DNA from: Takakia lepidozioides
Lineage: Eukaryota; Streptophyta; Takakiopsida; Takakiales; Takakiaceae
NCBI GenBank assembly: GCA_030704615.1
Contig: CM060733.1
Location: forward strand, 27,900,001-27,964,000
Direction of reading: 5' to 3'
DNA length: 64,000 nt
A program made the position numbers and the translations under genes. The first letter of the stretch is position 1. Every line of letters starts with the position of its first letter. Under the pieces are notes generated by a model. That model was not told the origin of the DNA and did not search any database. It was given only the letters and a program-made list of their open reading frames with translations. Of the stretch, positions 50,791-61,005 are shown one piece after another.

Positions 50791-52720
50791 GGCCAGAAAG
50801 AGGTCTATGGTGACATTGTCAAAGCTGGAATTGTACCGGATGTCATTCTGAATACTGCCCTGGTGACATGTATGCCAAATGTGGGTGCATTAAGGATGCG
50901 AAGGGAGTTTTCAACACTATGGCTGAACGAGATGTGGTGTCATGGAGCGCGATGCTTGCAGGGTCTGCACAGCAGGCCGGACGTGGTATGGAGGCTTTGG
51001 AGACCTATGATCAAATGATGGGGGAAGGGGTGAAGCCCGACCACATCACATTTTTGTGCATTTGCAAGCCTGGCAGCTCTGGAAACGGGCACAGAAGTCC
51101 ATGGCAACATTGTTAGAGCTGGAGTTTTACCAAATGTCATTATGAACAATACCCTCGTGGACATGTACATGCAAAATGTGGGAGTGCAATGATTGCAAGA
51201 TATGCCCAACATGGTTGTCGTAGGGAAGCCCTGCAACTATTTGAAGGTATGCAAAAGGAAGGCTTCAAGCCAAATGGTATCGCCTTTTTAAGTGTTCTAC
51301 AAGCATGCAGCCATGGGGGCCTAGTGGATGAAGGCAGACACTACTTTGATTCTCTGAGTCGAGATCATGGTCTCAATCTTATAGTGGAGCACTTCGGCTG
51401 CATGGTGGACCTTCTTGGCCGTGCAGGGCTGAAAGTTTGGAAGCGGCAGCAGTGCACAAGCTTCTTTCTGCAATAATCCCTATGGAACCAATATGGACTA
51501 CTACAATCCTTGGATCCCTGGTCTGGTTGCAAAGATTCAAAGACTGGTTGTCGAAGCCCAGGAGAAGCAAAAAAGACACCAGATTATTGATGATGTAACT
51601 TTTATTTGAAGTTAATCAAGAGCTTGATGTCAGAGATGGCTAGTTCTTCCTCATTGTTTCTGAACTGTCCTGTATTGTCAGAGATATTCTTGGCCTGATG
51701 GTCAGAGTCAAACAATGCTATATATCCTACCATAATTGTTTCCAACTGACAGGAAGAGAGAAATTGTACCGAGTACTGATTGGACCTGTCAAAGATGAGC
51801 TTGATACACTACTCAAACCTGAGGATACCCTCATGTTCGTGCCATATGAGGTACAATAGTAAATGTATGGTTTGCCTACTAGGGTTCAAGTGAGCTGTGA
51901 GATGCATGTTGCAACAAGGATTGACTGTGGTGTACTCAGGCCGAGTTGGTGTAGGGCCTTGAGACAACAGGCCTTCATTTCTCCCTAGAGCACGATCCTG
52001 TTGTGGGTGGAATAATGAAGAATAATCTAGGCATAACTTTATAATTAATACTCAGCAGTGCAGACGCTGATCTAATGTTGCCCCCCAAAAACAGCAAGAA
52101 TGAGAGATCAAACTCATCTTCAAGTAGAGGTGCTAATGTTGCTAAAGGAGAAAGCAACGTACTCGAAGACATTGTTTGTTGTAGCCTTGCAGCCCATGTT
52201 GCTAAAGACATTGATATTACTTAGCAGTCAGATTGTTCATCACTGGCTACATTCTATGGAACATAAGAGCATTCTGGTAACAATCAAGTTATAGTTACAC
52301 CAATGTAGTGGGCAAAAGTATGAGCACGAAGTTTGGAAATCGATGAAAACCCCTAAATCTGAGGTTGAGGACTTCATTAACGAAATGCCAGTCCAACCAA
52401 ATGTGGTGGTGTGGAAAGCCTTGCTTGGTGCCTGCAGAATTCATGGCAATGTGGAGGTGGCAGAACGAGCGGCAAAATCTATTCTTAGATGGGATCGACA
52501 GGATGCTACTACTAATGTGCTGCTATCAAATATCTATGTCGCAGCTGGCAGGTGGGATGATACTGCAAAGGTAAGAACAATGATGAAAATCAGAGGTGTC
52601 CGAAAGCAACTAGGTTCCTGCTACATGGAGATCGGCAACCGGGTCCACATTTTGTGGTACATGACAAACTGCATCCAGAGCTACCCAACAATTAAACCCA
52701 GGGCTCAGCCTTGAGGAACG
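50790..52720 (+). pseudogene. PPR gene 3' part with E and E+ like motifs, split by an insertion
   Basis: PPR repeats (MYAKCGCIKDAKGVFNTMAE, then ETYDQMMGEGVKPDHITF) lead to the last repeat, MIARYAQHGCRREALQLFEG, FKPNGIAFLSVLQACSHGG and HFGCMVDLLGRAGL. After an 886-bp insertion, the text continues exactly in frame with KSEVEDFINEMPVQPNVV, WKALLGACRIHGNVEVAERA, LLSNIYVAAGRWDDTAKVRT and the E-type GSCYMEIGNRVH, followed in another frame by FVVHDKLHPELPNN. So this was a PLS-class protein with E/E+ motifs, the kind that takes part in organellar RNA editing. No DYW domain is seen before similarity ends. Frameshifts at about 51,070 and 52,650. Confidence 0.88.
51443..52328 (+). mobile_element. 886-bp insertion in the PPR gene carrying gene-like exons
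   Basis: AAGTTTGGAA at 51,433-51,442 and 52,329-52,338 flanks the insert; removing one copy restores the PPR frame (GRAGLKVWKSMKTPKSEVED). Inside, two exon-like stretches are seen: NMDYYNPWIPGLVAKIQRLV followed by EAQEKQKRHQIIDD and a donor GTAACT at 51,597; then, after an acceptor (TTTCCAACTGACAG at 51,751), EKLYRVLIGPVKDELDTLLK and LMFVPYE with a donor GTACAA at 51,850. The second resembles the start of a CHAT (caspase-like) domain. The splice sites imply DNA-based capture. Terminal inverted repeats are not evident. Confidence 0.6.
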
Positions 52721-52919
52721 CCTGCCTCGAAACTTGACTGTGCGCCATGCTAGTTTTGTGTGGGCGCTTGTTTTTATAGGTGATTGGTCCGGATTTGATC
52801 ACCGGCCAGTCCTAGAGCAGATTATAAAGCAATTGCAGCTGAAACTAGAACCCAACCCATCTATCATTAAAGTGAAAATTCAGAGCTGAAAGCTGCCCAC
52901 CAAGGCTGCCCAAACATGA

Positions 52920-53240
52920 GACATTGTAAGACAGTGTCCCTCCCTGTGGCCTATGGGGCTGTGAGGGGCTGTGATAGGCTGTGGCCTTTGGGGCTGTGAC
53001 CCTGTGACCTTTGTACGGCTGTGACAGGCTGTGCCTGTGGCCTTTGGGGTTGTGATGGGCTGTGACAGGCTGTGACAGGTGGCCTTTGGGGCTGTGATAG
53101 GCTGCGGCCTGTGGGGCTGTGACCCTTTGACCTGTGTAGGGCTGTGACAGGTTGTGGCCTATGAGCTGTGTGGGCCTGTGCTAGTCTGTGGTGGCCCGTG
53201 TTGACCTGTGGACGGCCTGTACTGACTCGTGGAGGCACTG
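52920..53240. repeat. Minisatellite of GGCTGTGACAGGCTGTGGCC-like units
   Basis: Words of 8-20 bases (GGCTGTGACAGG, CTGTGGCCTTTGGGG) repeat irregularly across 300 bp. The open frames on both strands are by-products. Confidence 0.85.
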
Positions 53241-53768
53241 GTGGACTGCCTAAGGACTGGTATGTGGTCTTGAAGGCCGAATTTTGAAGCTCGTGGAGGG
53301 CGGTTTGAGGAGTATCTTCATGATATTCCCATGGTCATGCAAGTGAGGGAAGAGAGGAGAGGAAGAGTGTTGGGATGAGGGCATGCTGGGGTAAGGCATT
53401 GCTTTAGCTTCTCTTCCTCGTAGTTTCACCTTCTCATTAGGCCAAGATCTTTTTGTAGGTGGAGGCAAGAGTCAGTCCGGGTTTGGGCTGGGGTGTCCTT
53501 GCAGGAGCAACACCGTGGAGTTGTTTTTGGTGTGGGGGAGTTGTCGTTCTGATTTCTTGTGTTTGGATCCCCTCCATACCTGACCTTTGCCTACTCTACA
53601 ACTGTGCAGTCAAATGACAACAATGTGTTACATGTGTCCTAGTTGGCAGCTATGGCTTCTGTTTGCTTCTGATTCTACCATCATTTACACCACCCTATAG
53701 GTAAAGACAGTTTTGTATCATTTGTTGACTATCCCCTATTTTCCCTCCCAATCTCTATGTGAGGTGTT
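53241..53768. other. No recognised gene
   Basis: Between the minisatellite and the Mutator-like element no coding signal is seen. Confidence 0.4.
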
Positions 53769-54829
53769 GCCATATTCGGGGGGTGCTATTCCGTGAGCCC
53801 GGAGGCGTGAGCCTGTGAGCCCAGGAAACCGTGAGCCCAGCACAGGCTCACGCCACGTCAGCATGCATGTAGGGCCTATTTCCGTGGGTGTCACCTATTA
53901 CCGCGGGTTGAACAGCCATTTCCCGGGAATGCAGACTGGATGTGTTACATCCATTGTATCCATCCTTTGTATCCATTGCATCCATCTAGACGTTATCAAC
54001 ATACCAAGCCCCTGCATTGGAATGTGGGTACGTCGTGAGGAGGTGCACACTGACATCATCTAAAGCGGATCCCTGCGAAATCTTTTCTTACTCACCACCC
54101 TTGCGAACATGCCAGGTATGTGCGGGAGCATCATGGATGCTCACCAAATTTGAGAATGCCTGAACGATCTTTGATCACGTGGACTTCACCTCGATGGATT
54201 TACCAAGCATTCTTCTAGCAGGAATGGTTTGGAGACAAGCGAGCAAATGATGCGAGAATGCTCTACACGAACCAAAGTCGATTGTTTGTTTTTGAAATGC
54301 ACTCAAGCCTGTACAGTCCACAAAACTCTAAATAGATTGAAAGAACAATCCGGGAACAATCCGGGCTGTTGCGGCGGTGGCTGCTATACGCTCATTCTCT
54401 CTCCTCAAAGACACCTCCTGAGTTGGGGTCTCAGAAGGAGGGCAATCCAAATACCAACCACAAGCAGAAAGATGGTCTGGGCCCCAGTCATGCAAGATCC
54501 AGTAGTAAACATGGTCTGGTTGCCAGCAGGGACAAGCCAAAGGTCCACGAAATCAGGATGTTTGCCCAAGCAGTTCTCTTCCATGTGAACAAACTTTACG
54601 TACCTGCAGGAACAGAGACAGCCTCATTATGCAATGCAATTATTGTCTCTCAGCTTTTCCATCACACCAGGAAGACCCCCTTAAACAATATGCGGCACAG
54701 TACATTGCAACCACCGCACACAAAGTAACCTTAAGGCCCCAGGGTGTGTACCTTGGTGTTACTACACAGGGATAGAATAAATGAGTGTGCGGCACCGCAA
54801 ACTCATATAAGGGAGCCCAAAACAGGTTG

Positions 54830-57800
54830 GATGGAGGAGAGTGTGTATTTGCAAAACAAAGAAGCACAGTCCATTTCGCACATGTAAAGGCATCGTTTCC
54901 ATGCTTCCTCTCCTTTCTCTTGCTGGTCAAGCTCATTTGTTCGACTAATGCCACCCTTCTTGTTGAACTCTCTAAAGAAACAAGATTGTCACACTGTGGC
55001 TCTCCATTTCCTCATGTATGCTTGGAAGGAGACCTTCGGTGCTGTCATGGTGATGCCATAGTCATCCAGCTGAGTATGTAGAACCGACTGGGCCCTTTCT
55101 TCCAACTGCAAAACAATTCAAATGCAAGAATGAACCAAAAAACAATCACAGACAATGTAACAGCCAATGGAAAGAGAAGGACAGAAAAAGCGACAAGAAA
55201 GTGACACAGCAAAGGACATCATACCTGGCTCCAGTAAGTGGCCTTGTGAAGCCATGTATCCAGCACATTGTCACTGACAGGAATGACACACTGTGTCTTC
55301 TTCTCTTTCTCCGGCCTGGGGAACATGTGGGTATCCCTAACAGTGGGATCAGAATTCCATATTTGTAGCCACTTCACCTTCTGTTCTGAAGACACAACGG
55401 CGGTAGACAACCTGTGTAACTTCTCCTGGGTCATCTCTGACTTGTCTGGCTTATTGTAATGGTTTTTTACCTCCAGAAGAAACTGCGATCCGAATGATGG
55501 GTCGGCAATTCTCAACTGCTTAACAAAAGCACTCATAATAGTCCTTCTTGTGGCGGTCATCTCTTTCTGGATGTGACTCTCAACCCCTTTGCTGTCCTTC
55601 TCTCCTCAGGGGTAGAGCTGTAGTATTCCAGTTTCCCACGCTCTCCTGCATCTGCAATGTCTTGCTGCAAGGGAATGCACGAGAGTTGCATCAACCCAAG
55701 GGCAAGGAAAACAAACAGCAAACATGTGGAAGCAGGAATATCGAAAAGGCCAGATGATGGAAGATGTATCTCACCGTGTACATATACTCCATGAAAGCCT
55801 CACGGGTCAACGAGTACCACGTTTCTGATGTCTTGGAGCTTTCGCACTTCTTGTACGTCTCTACTGAAAGGATGGTCTTGAAGTTGGTCAAGGGCATCTG
55901 CCCGATCCTTTGTATCATGTACAGTGTATCAACCAGACTCGTTTTGACATGCGATGTCTCCGTCCCTCTGCAGAATGATGTCTGAAAGTCAGAATGAAAT
56001 TCAAGGACCGTCAACAGAGGATTGGAACCAAAGAACCACGGAACCACAAGTGGAACATGTAGAATGAGAAACCAACTTGTTCACATCAATCATTGCCGTC
56101 AGAAGACCCATCATGTTCCCGTCACAATCCAGCACCATCGATCAAACAGAGTAATGCCAATCTTCCTCCTGTGAGTGCAGCCTCCCAATGACAGCCATCC
56201 ATGCAAGCAACCGGTGGTTGCCATCCCAAACATGAAACATCTTCCCTGAGAATGCCTGGGTGGAAGGTTTCCTGGAGAGAAGAAGTTCGAAGGATTCGTT
56301 CACCTGTCTCCAAATGGGATCCTAGGAGTCCACAATTGACTCATCCAGAAGGACCTCATTGCCTCTGGAATCCCTTGTAGAAACGTAAAAGACTGCGGAT
56401 CCATCCAAATACCCATGAACAAACTCGGCCTCCAGCATTAGGATGTCCTTGACGAGGGGTGGACGAACGACGGGCATGGAAACCAACCTACACAGGGGAA
56501 TCTTACGTGGCTGATTTTCACATGAAAAAAACAATGACAAGTTGGGCTCAAACAGTGTGCGTGGACGCACACTGTTTGAGCTGCCACTTAAGTGTGCATT
56601 GAAGCTCAAAGAGATGCCCTATGTTGCCGAGTTTCAGATTAAAAAAACAATGACATGGTGGGCTCAAACAGTGTGCGTTGACGCACACTTCTGGAGCTGC
56701 CAGGTAAGTGTGCATTGAAGCTCAAAGATATGCCCTACGTGGCCGATTTTCAGATTAAAAAAATAATGACATGGTGGGCTGGAACAGTGTGTGTTGACGC
56801 ACATTGCTGGAGCTGCCACGTAAGTGTGCATTGAAGCTCAAAGATATGCCCTACGTGGCCGATTTTCAAGAAAAAAAAAAAAAAGAAAAAAAAAACAATG
56901 ACATGGTGGGCTGGAACAGTGTGCGTTGACGCACACTGCTGGAGCTTCCACGTACGTGTGCATTGAAGCTCAAAGATATGCCCTACGTGGCCGATTTTCC
57001 AAAATAAAATAAAATAAAAGAAAAAAACAATGACATGGTGGGCTGGAACAGTGTGCATTGACGCACACTGTTTGAGCTGCCAGGTAAGTCTGCATTGAAC
57101 CTCAAATACATGCCCTATGTGGCCGATTTTCACATGAGAAAAACAATGACAAGTTGGGCTCAAACAGTGTGCGTTGACGCACACTGTTTGAGCTGCCACG
57201 TAAGTGTGCATTGAAGCTCAAAAAGATGCCCTATGTGGCCGATTTTTAGATTAAAAAAACAATGACATGGTGGGTGGGAACAGTGTGCGTTGACGCACAC
57301 TGTTTGAGCTCCCAGGTAAGTCTGCATTGAACCTCAAATACATGCCTTATGTGGCCGATTTTCACATGAAAAAAAACAATGACAAGGTGGGCTCAAACAG
57401 TGTGCGTTGATGCACACTGCTGGAGCTGCCAGGTAAGTGTGCATTGAAGCTCAAAGAGATGCCCTATGAGGCCGATTTCCAAATGAAAAAAACAATGATA
57501 AGGTGGGCTCAAACAGTGTGCATTGACGCACACTGCTGGAGCTGCCAGGTAAGTGTGCATTGAACCTGAAAGATATGCCCTATGAGGCCGATTTCCAAAT
57601 GAAAAAAACAATGACAAGGTGGGCTCAAATAGTGTGCATTTATGCACACTGTTGGAGCTGCCATGAAATTGTTGATTGAACCTCATAGAGATACCCTGTC
57701 TAGACGATTTTATTTTGGAAAAAACAATGAGAAGGGGGGCTCGAACAGTGTGCGTTGGCGCACACTGTTTGAGCTTCGTAATAGGGGTGGATTGAACCGG

Positions 57801-58531
57801 ACAGAGAGGCCCCTGTGTGCACCATTTCCAAACCAAAAAACAAGGCATAAGGGGGGCTCAAACAGTGTGCGTTGCCGCACACTGTTTGAGCTTCCAATTC
57901 GGGGTGGATTGAACCTGCCATAGTGGCCCTATGTGGCCGTTTTGCACATCAAAAAACAAGCAAAATGGGGGGCTCAAACAGTGTGCGTTGCCGCACACTG
58001 TTTCAGCTTCCAGTTCGGGGTGGATTCAACCTGCAAGAGATGCCGTGTGTAGGTTATTTTCATATCAAAATACAAGCACAACTGGGGTTCACATCAGCAA
58101 TGAAGCACAAAGGTGGGTCTCAAACATTGTACCTTTTTTTTGGCTGCTCCAGAAGACTCCCCAATCGTCGGGGACCCTTTGCGCTTCGGATTGCTCTCTA
58201 CGCCGAGCATGTTCTGAATCATCTCCCCCATCCTCTTTTCCACTATCTGGTTCTTCGTGAGGCCAGCATCAACATCATCTTCGGCGTCTGTCTCTCCCTC
58301 GGATGCAGTCTCCTCCTCACCTGTTCTTGGAAGTATGGCGGGCTGCTGTTCTTCTCCAGATTCTTGCTCTTCCATCGTCAGACTTTCGTCTTTGCCATAT
58401 TCTTTGCCCTTTTCCTCTTCGTCTACTATTTCCATCCTCATTCTATATTTGGCTCTATTCATGTTCCTAGTGCTCATGAAGTATAATGACTTTATTCTCT
58501 TCCTCCTCCGCTGGAAACAAGGGCTCCCCAC
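54830..58531 (-). pseudogene. Second gene of the Mutator-like element; protein with ParB/sulfiredoxin-like DGNHR motif
   Basis: Five minus-strand exons fit by consensus borders and phase: 58,531-58,133; 56,510-56,077; 55,967-55,775; 55,664-55,225; 55,105 to about 54,830. Exon 1 encodes a basic start (RRRKRIKSLYFMSTRNM) and an acidic part, ending GESSGAAKKK. Exon 2 reads PRKIPLCRLVSMPVVRPPLV, EAEFVHGYLDGSAVFYVS and KMFHVWDGNHRLLAWMAVI. Exon 3 reads SLVDTLYMIQRIGQMPLTNF; exon 4 GKLEYYSSTPEE and SAFVKQLRIADPSFGSQFLL; exon 5 LEERAQSVLHTQLDDYGITM. The DGNHRLLA stretch resembles the catalytic or nucleotide-binding loop of ParB/sulfiredoxin-fold proteins; this is a resemblance, not a proven domain. 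Two stops in exon 2 (TGG to TAG, CGA to TGA) and a 2-base GA slip in exon 4 disable this copy. The true start is uncertain. Confidence 0.6.
56530..58050. repeat. Tandem array of about 13 units (about 118 bp) with strong hairpins
   Basis: It fills intron 1 of the minus-strand gene. Each unit carries ACAGTGTGCGTTGACGCACA, a near-perfect palindrome; at 57,855-57,895 the arms extend to 16 bases (GCTCAAACAGTGTGCG). Spacers carry AATGACATGGTGGGCT, GTGCATTGAAGCTCAAAGA and CCTACGTGGCCGATTTTC with an A-rich end. Cores lie near 56,556, 56,680, 56,796, 56,918, 57,050, 57,165, 57,285, 57,400, 57,515, 57,635, 57,750, 57,870 and 57,985. Units nearest 58 kb have diverged most. Confidence 0.93.
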
Positions 58532-59366
58532 GCTGCCTCTAGAGCTCTCCAGTTTGACGTTTGCAACAAGGGTTGCTATGGCATGTAACCAAAATAAAAA
58601 TTGGACATTGTTAACTGTATTTGGATGCGGGTGTTATCATTGTGGGTGAACGGAATTCATCCATTTCGGCGTCTTTGTATTGTCCAAGAAATAAAGTGCT
58701 AGAAAAAATGTACATCCGTTACATGTACTTGTGATATATGTTAGATGTACTTCGCCGCTTGCCAATATATGGCAGCCTTCTTGCATTCTTTCAAATTCGG
58801 AAGTGTCGTATAAATCTAATGCTAGTTCAATTTCGTGCAGTACTTGCATATTCGCAATAATTGTTATGCTTCACATATGCATCCACATGTGTTCTACTGC
58901 CTACTCTTTGGTTTGCATTTTGCCGTCACCGTCGCAATGGGGTCATTCGGTATAAAGGGTTTTGTCGGCAATGGTCATGTATTGCACACATTCGTGCGAG
59001 GTGTCTCCCGGAGTGTCAGTGTTTGTGCTGTGCTCTACTGGCACAGCACAACCTACCTGCGTTGGAATGAAATCGAGCGAGTCTATCTCGCTCCCTCGAC
59101 ATGTTTTCCTCCACTGATCGAAAGTTGCGATTCACAACGGAATCCCCGAACTGATAGCCCGTAATTCTCGAAAGGGGATCCACCACAAACAAGGTTAGCA
59201 CTAACCCAAAGACTGCGGGCGATGCATGCAAAGGATGTAGGAATGACATGCACCAAACTTTGCAGACAACCACACTGAGAGACACCAACCAGAAAAACTG
59301 TTTTCAAAGACAAGAAGCCACAAGAAGCCGTGCTGTATTTGGATGAAAAACAAACCCTGAACATGA
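58532..59366. other. Intergenic region between the two divergent genes of the element
   Basis: Both genes are read away from here, so it should hold their promoters and possibly a first exon of the SWIM gene. No exon could be fixed. CACGACATTTG-type promoter boxes were not recognised. Confidence 0.35.
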
Positions 59367-60605
59367 CATGAAACCATCCATTATGGAAAGACGACAACAA
59401 CCCTGGAGAGCAGTAAACAGGAAGACCCCGAACTGACTACCACTACAGACGACGATGGGTTTGCAGTTGTTCATGAGGATGAGCTGGTTACAGTGTTCCC
59501 GCTGGAATTGGGTTCTCTCCTATTTCAAAAAGAGGTGTATGACGATGATGGGAATTTGGATTCTGGGCAGAAACCATTGGTTGGCGAGTGTGGAAGGAAG
59601 TGGAGAGTCCTTCCAGGCACATACCATGTCCTTGGAAAAGAGAGAAGACAATCAGCAGGATCAGTAGTTACCCCTGGCACTGCAGCATCAATCGTGCAGC
59701 AGAAGAGCACAGTTCATGTGAAACAAGAGGTGAGCACATCCACTACATTCGTGACTCTTTCAGACTCGTCCTCAGAGGATGTCTCTGAGATTCCTCCGCC
59801 AGTGCAGACTCCCATCTTGGATGATGACGAATTGCAGGAGATAACGAGTGTCATTCCGAAATTGAAAGCCCTCGCAGGGGTGCCTGGGTGCAATAACGAG
59901 CTGCGTTTTGTTGATTGGGAGTCCCTTCGTGTGCAGCGGATTCAATACGTGCCAACAGAGTTTGATGGGGACATCTTGTTTGAGCTCAACCCTCCCACGT
60001 CTTCCAGTGGACTGGCTGGGCTTTTACAGGGCATGGACAAGAAACATGACGGACACCCTTGGTGCAGGACAAAAACATCGAACATCCACAACGACATTGG
60101 ATTGAAATTTCGAAGGTCGATTTGCGTTGGGCATTGCAAGTTCGTGAATATTTCTTGCCCTCGGCTGAGAAACAGCGCTAATCGGCTGATCACGAATCGG
60201 GTGCAGATCGGGTGCAGATCGGGTGCAGATCACGAATGCAAGATGGAATCGGCTAGAATTTTGCAGGCTCGGGTGACTCGTATCACCGAAGTCCCTGCCC
60301 CGGGATATGGACGGATTTACACAGTGCTGTCTATTGGCTCAATTCTTCATGGCAAAGAATATCAGGTTACCGTGGGGAATTTCCCTAAATGCACTTGTCC
60401 GGATTTTGTAACGATGCGTGAGGGCGCTCTCGGCATGAGAAGGAAGTGGGTCCCCTGCAAGCATCAATATTACATATACATTGTAATTATGTGTTGCGAC
60501 GGTAAGAGAGACCAATTCATTCACCAAGCCACACTAGGCTACGGAAAAGTCATCACCCTTCTGCAGCAGGACACCTCACGTGGGGCTCCGCCAAATTCTC
60601 TTTAA
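59367..60605 (+). CDS. SWIM zinc-finger protein of the Mutator-like element
   Basis: The frame is open from 59,367 to the stop at 60,605, about 412 codons. No ATG occurs near its start, so the true start probably lies in an upstream exon (an acceptor-like CTACCACTACAG precedes 59,445). N-terminal part: acidic with Ser/Thr (TTTTDDDGFAVVHEDELV, SDSSSEDVSEIPPPVQ). Middle: KKHDGHPWCRTKTSNIHNDI then GLKFRRSICVGHCKFVNISC, which looks like a Cys/His DNA-binding module. C-terminal: RIYTVLSIGSILHGKEYQVT, then FPKCTCPDF and WVPCKHQYYIY, a complete SWIM finger (C-x-C ... C-x-H). SWIM fingers lie at the C-terminus of Mutator-type transposases, where they bind DNA. The DDE catalytic core expected between the two modules is missing. 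A threefold 11-bp repeat at 60,198-60,230 marks where it would be. No stop interrupts the frame. Confidence 0.75.
   Translation, partial: HETIHYGKTTTTLESSKQEDPELTTTTDDDGFAVVHEDELVTVFPLELGSLLFQKEVYDDDGNLDSGQKPLVGECGRKWRVLPGTYHVLGKERRQSAGSVVTPGTAASIVQQKSTVHVKQEVSTSTTFVTLSDSSSEDVSEIPPPVQTPILDDDELQEITSVIPKLKALAGVPGCNNELRFVDWESLRVQRIQYVPTEFDGDILFELNPPTSSSGLAGLLQGMDKKHDGHPWCRTKTSNIHNDIGLKFRRSICVGHCKFVNISCPRLRNSANRLITNRVQIGCRSGADHECKMESARILQARVTRITEVPAPGYGRIYTVLSIGSILHGKEYQVTVGNFPKCTCPDFVTMREGALGMRRKWVPCKHQYYIYIVIMCCDGKRDQFIHQATLGYGKVITLLQQDTSRGAPPNSL
60198..60230 (+). repeat. Triple 11-bp direct repeat in the SWIM gene
   Basis: CGGGTGCAGAT occurs three times in tandem, bracketed by CACGAAT at 60,190 and 60,231. 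It codes for the Cys/Gly-rich VQIGCRSGADHE stretch. It lies between the N-terminal module and the SWIM part, as filler at a deletion junction would. Confidence 0.85.
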
Positions 60606-61005
60606 ACACATACGAGCCATGCCCGCTTCCCATGCTGGTTTCCAGGTTACCGTGTGAAGACTTTGCATTTATGACAAATACATTCATTTCGTTCACGGAA
60701 CCAGGGCAAATGCACATGCCATTCATTGTAAGCGTCTATCTGTGAATTGAAATAAAGTGTGTCAATCATTCTGAGCTCAAATCTGCCATATTTTCATATT
60801 CCTCTTTTTGTGCAGGCATTGCAGACATGGTGCATGGTGGCCCCCTTTGTTTTGTCCACGGTAATAGGTCCTCTTCCTGCAATCCTCGCCTATAGGACCT
60901 GCTTCTCCAGCAAATTTGTGCCGCTCACGCTTTGCAGCTTCAACGTGAGCTCAGCTCCCAGGCTCACGGGGCTGGGCTCACGCCGTAGCTACGCTGGCCA
61001 TATTC

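Larger units (their letters stand above)
53778..60996. mobile_element. Mutator-like element, 7,219 bp, with two divergent genes
   Basis: A perfect 9-bp duplication, GCCATATTC, flanks it (53,769-53,777 and 60,997-61,005). The ends are related inverted repeats: GGGTGCTATTCCGTGAGCCC on the left; CGTAGCTACGGCGTGAGCCC on the minus strand at the right. GTGAGC words follow at both ends, and CCTATTACCG(C/T)GG lies 118 bases in on the left and about 126 on the right, so the related ends are about 125 bp long. Nine-bp duplications and a SWIM-containing protein are hallmarks of Mutator-like elements. It contains a SWIM gene (+, 59,367-60,605) and a multi-exon gene (-, 54,830-58,531) with a hairpin array in its first intron. 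The 1.6-kb element at 15,901 has the same ends. Confidence 0.85.

Noticed and set aside
48200-52720. A single functional PPR gene
   Set aside because: Several frameshifts, internal leader copies and an 886-bp insertion exclude one working gene.
56750-57848. Two minus-strand open frames of about 150 codons each, with repeats such as HCLSP and CASTHTV
   Set aside because: They lie entirely in the 118-bp hairpin array; the repeated residues come from the tandem DNA.
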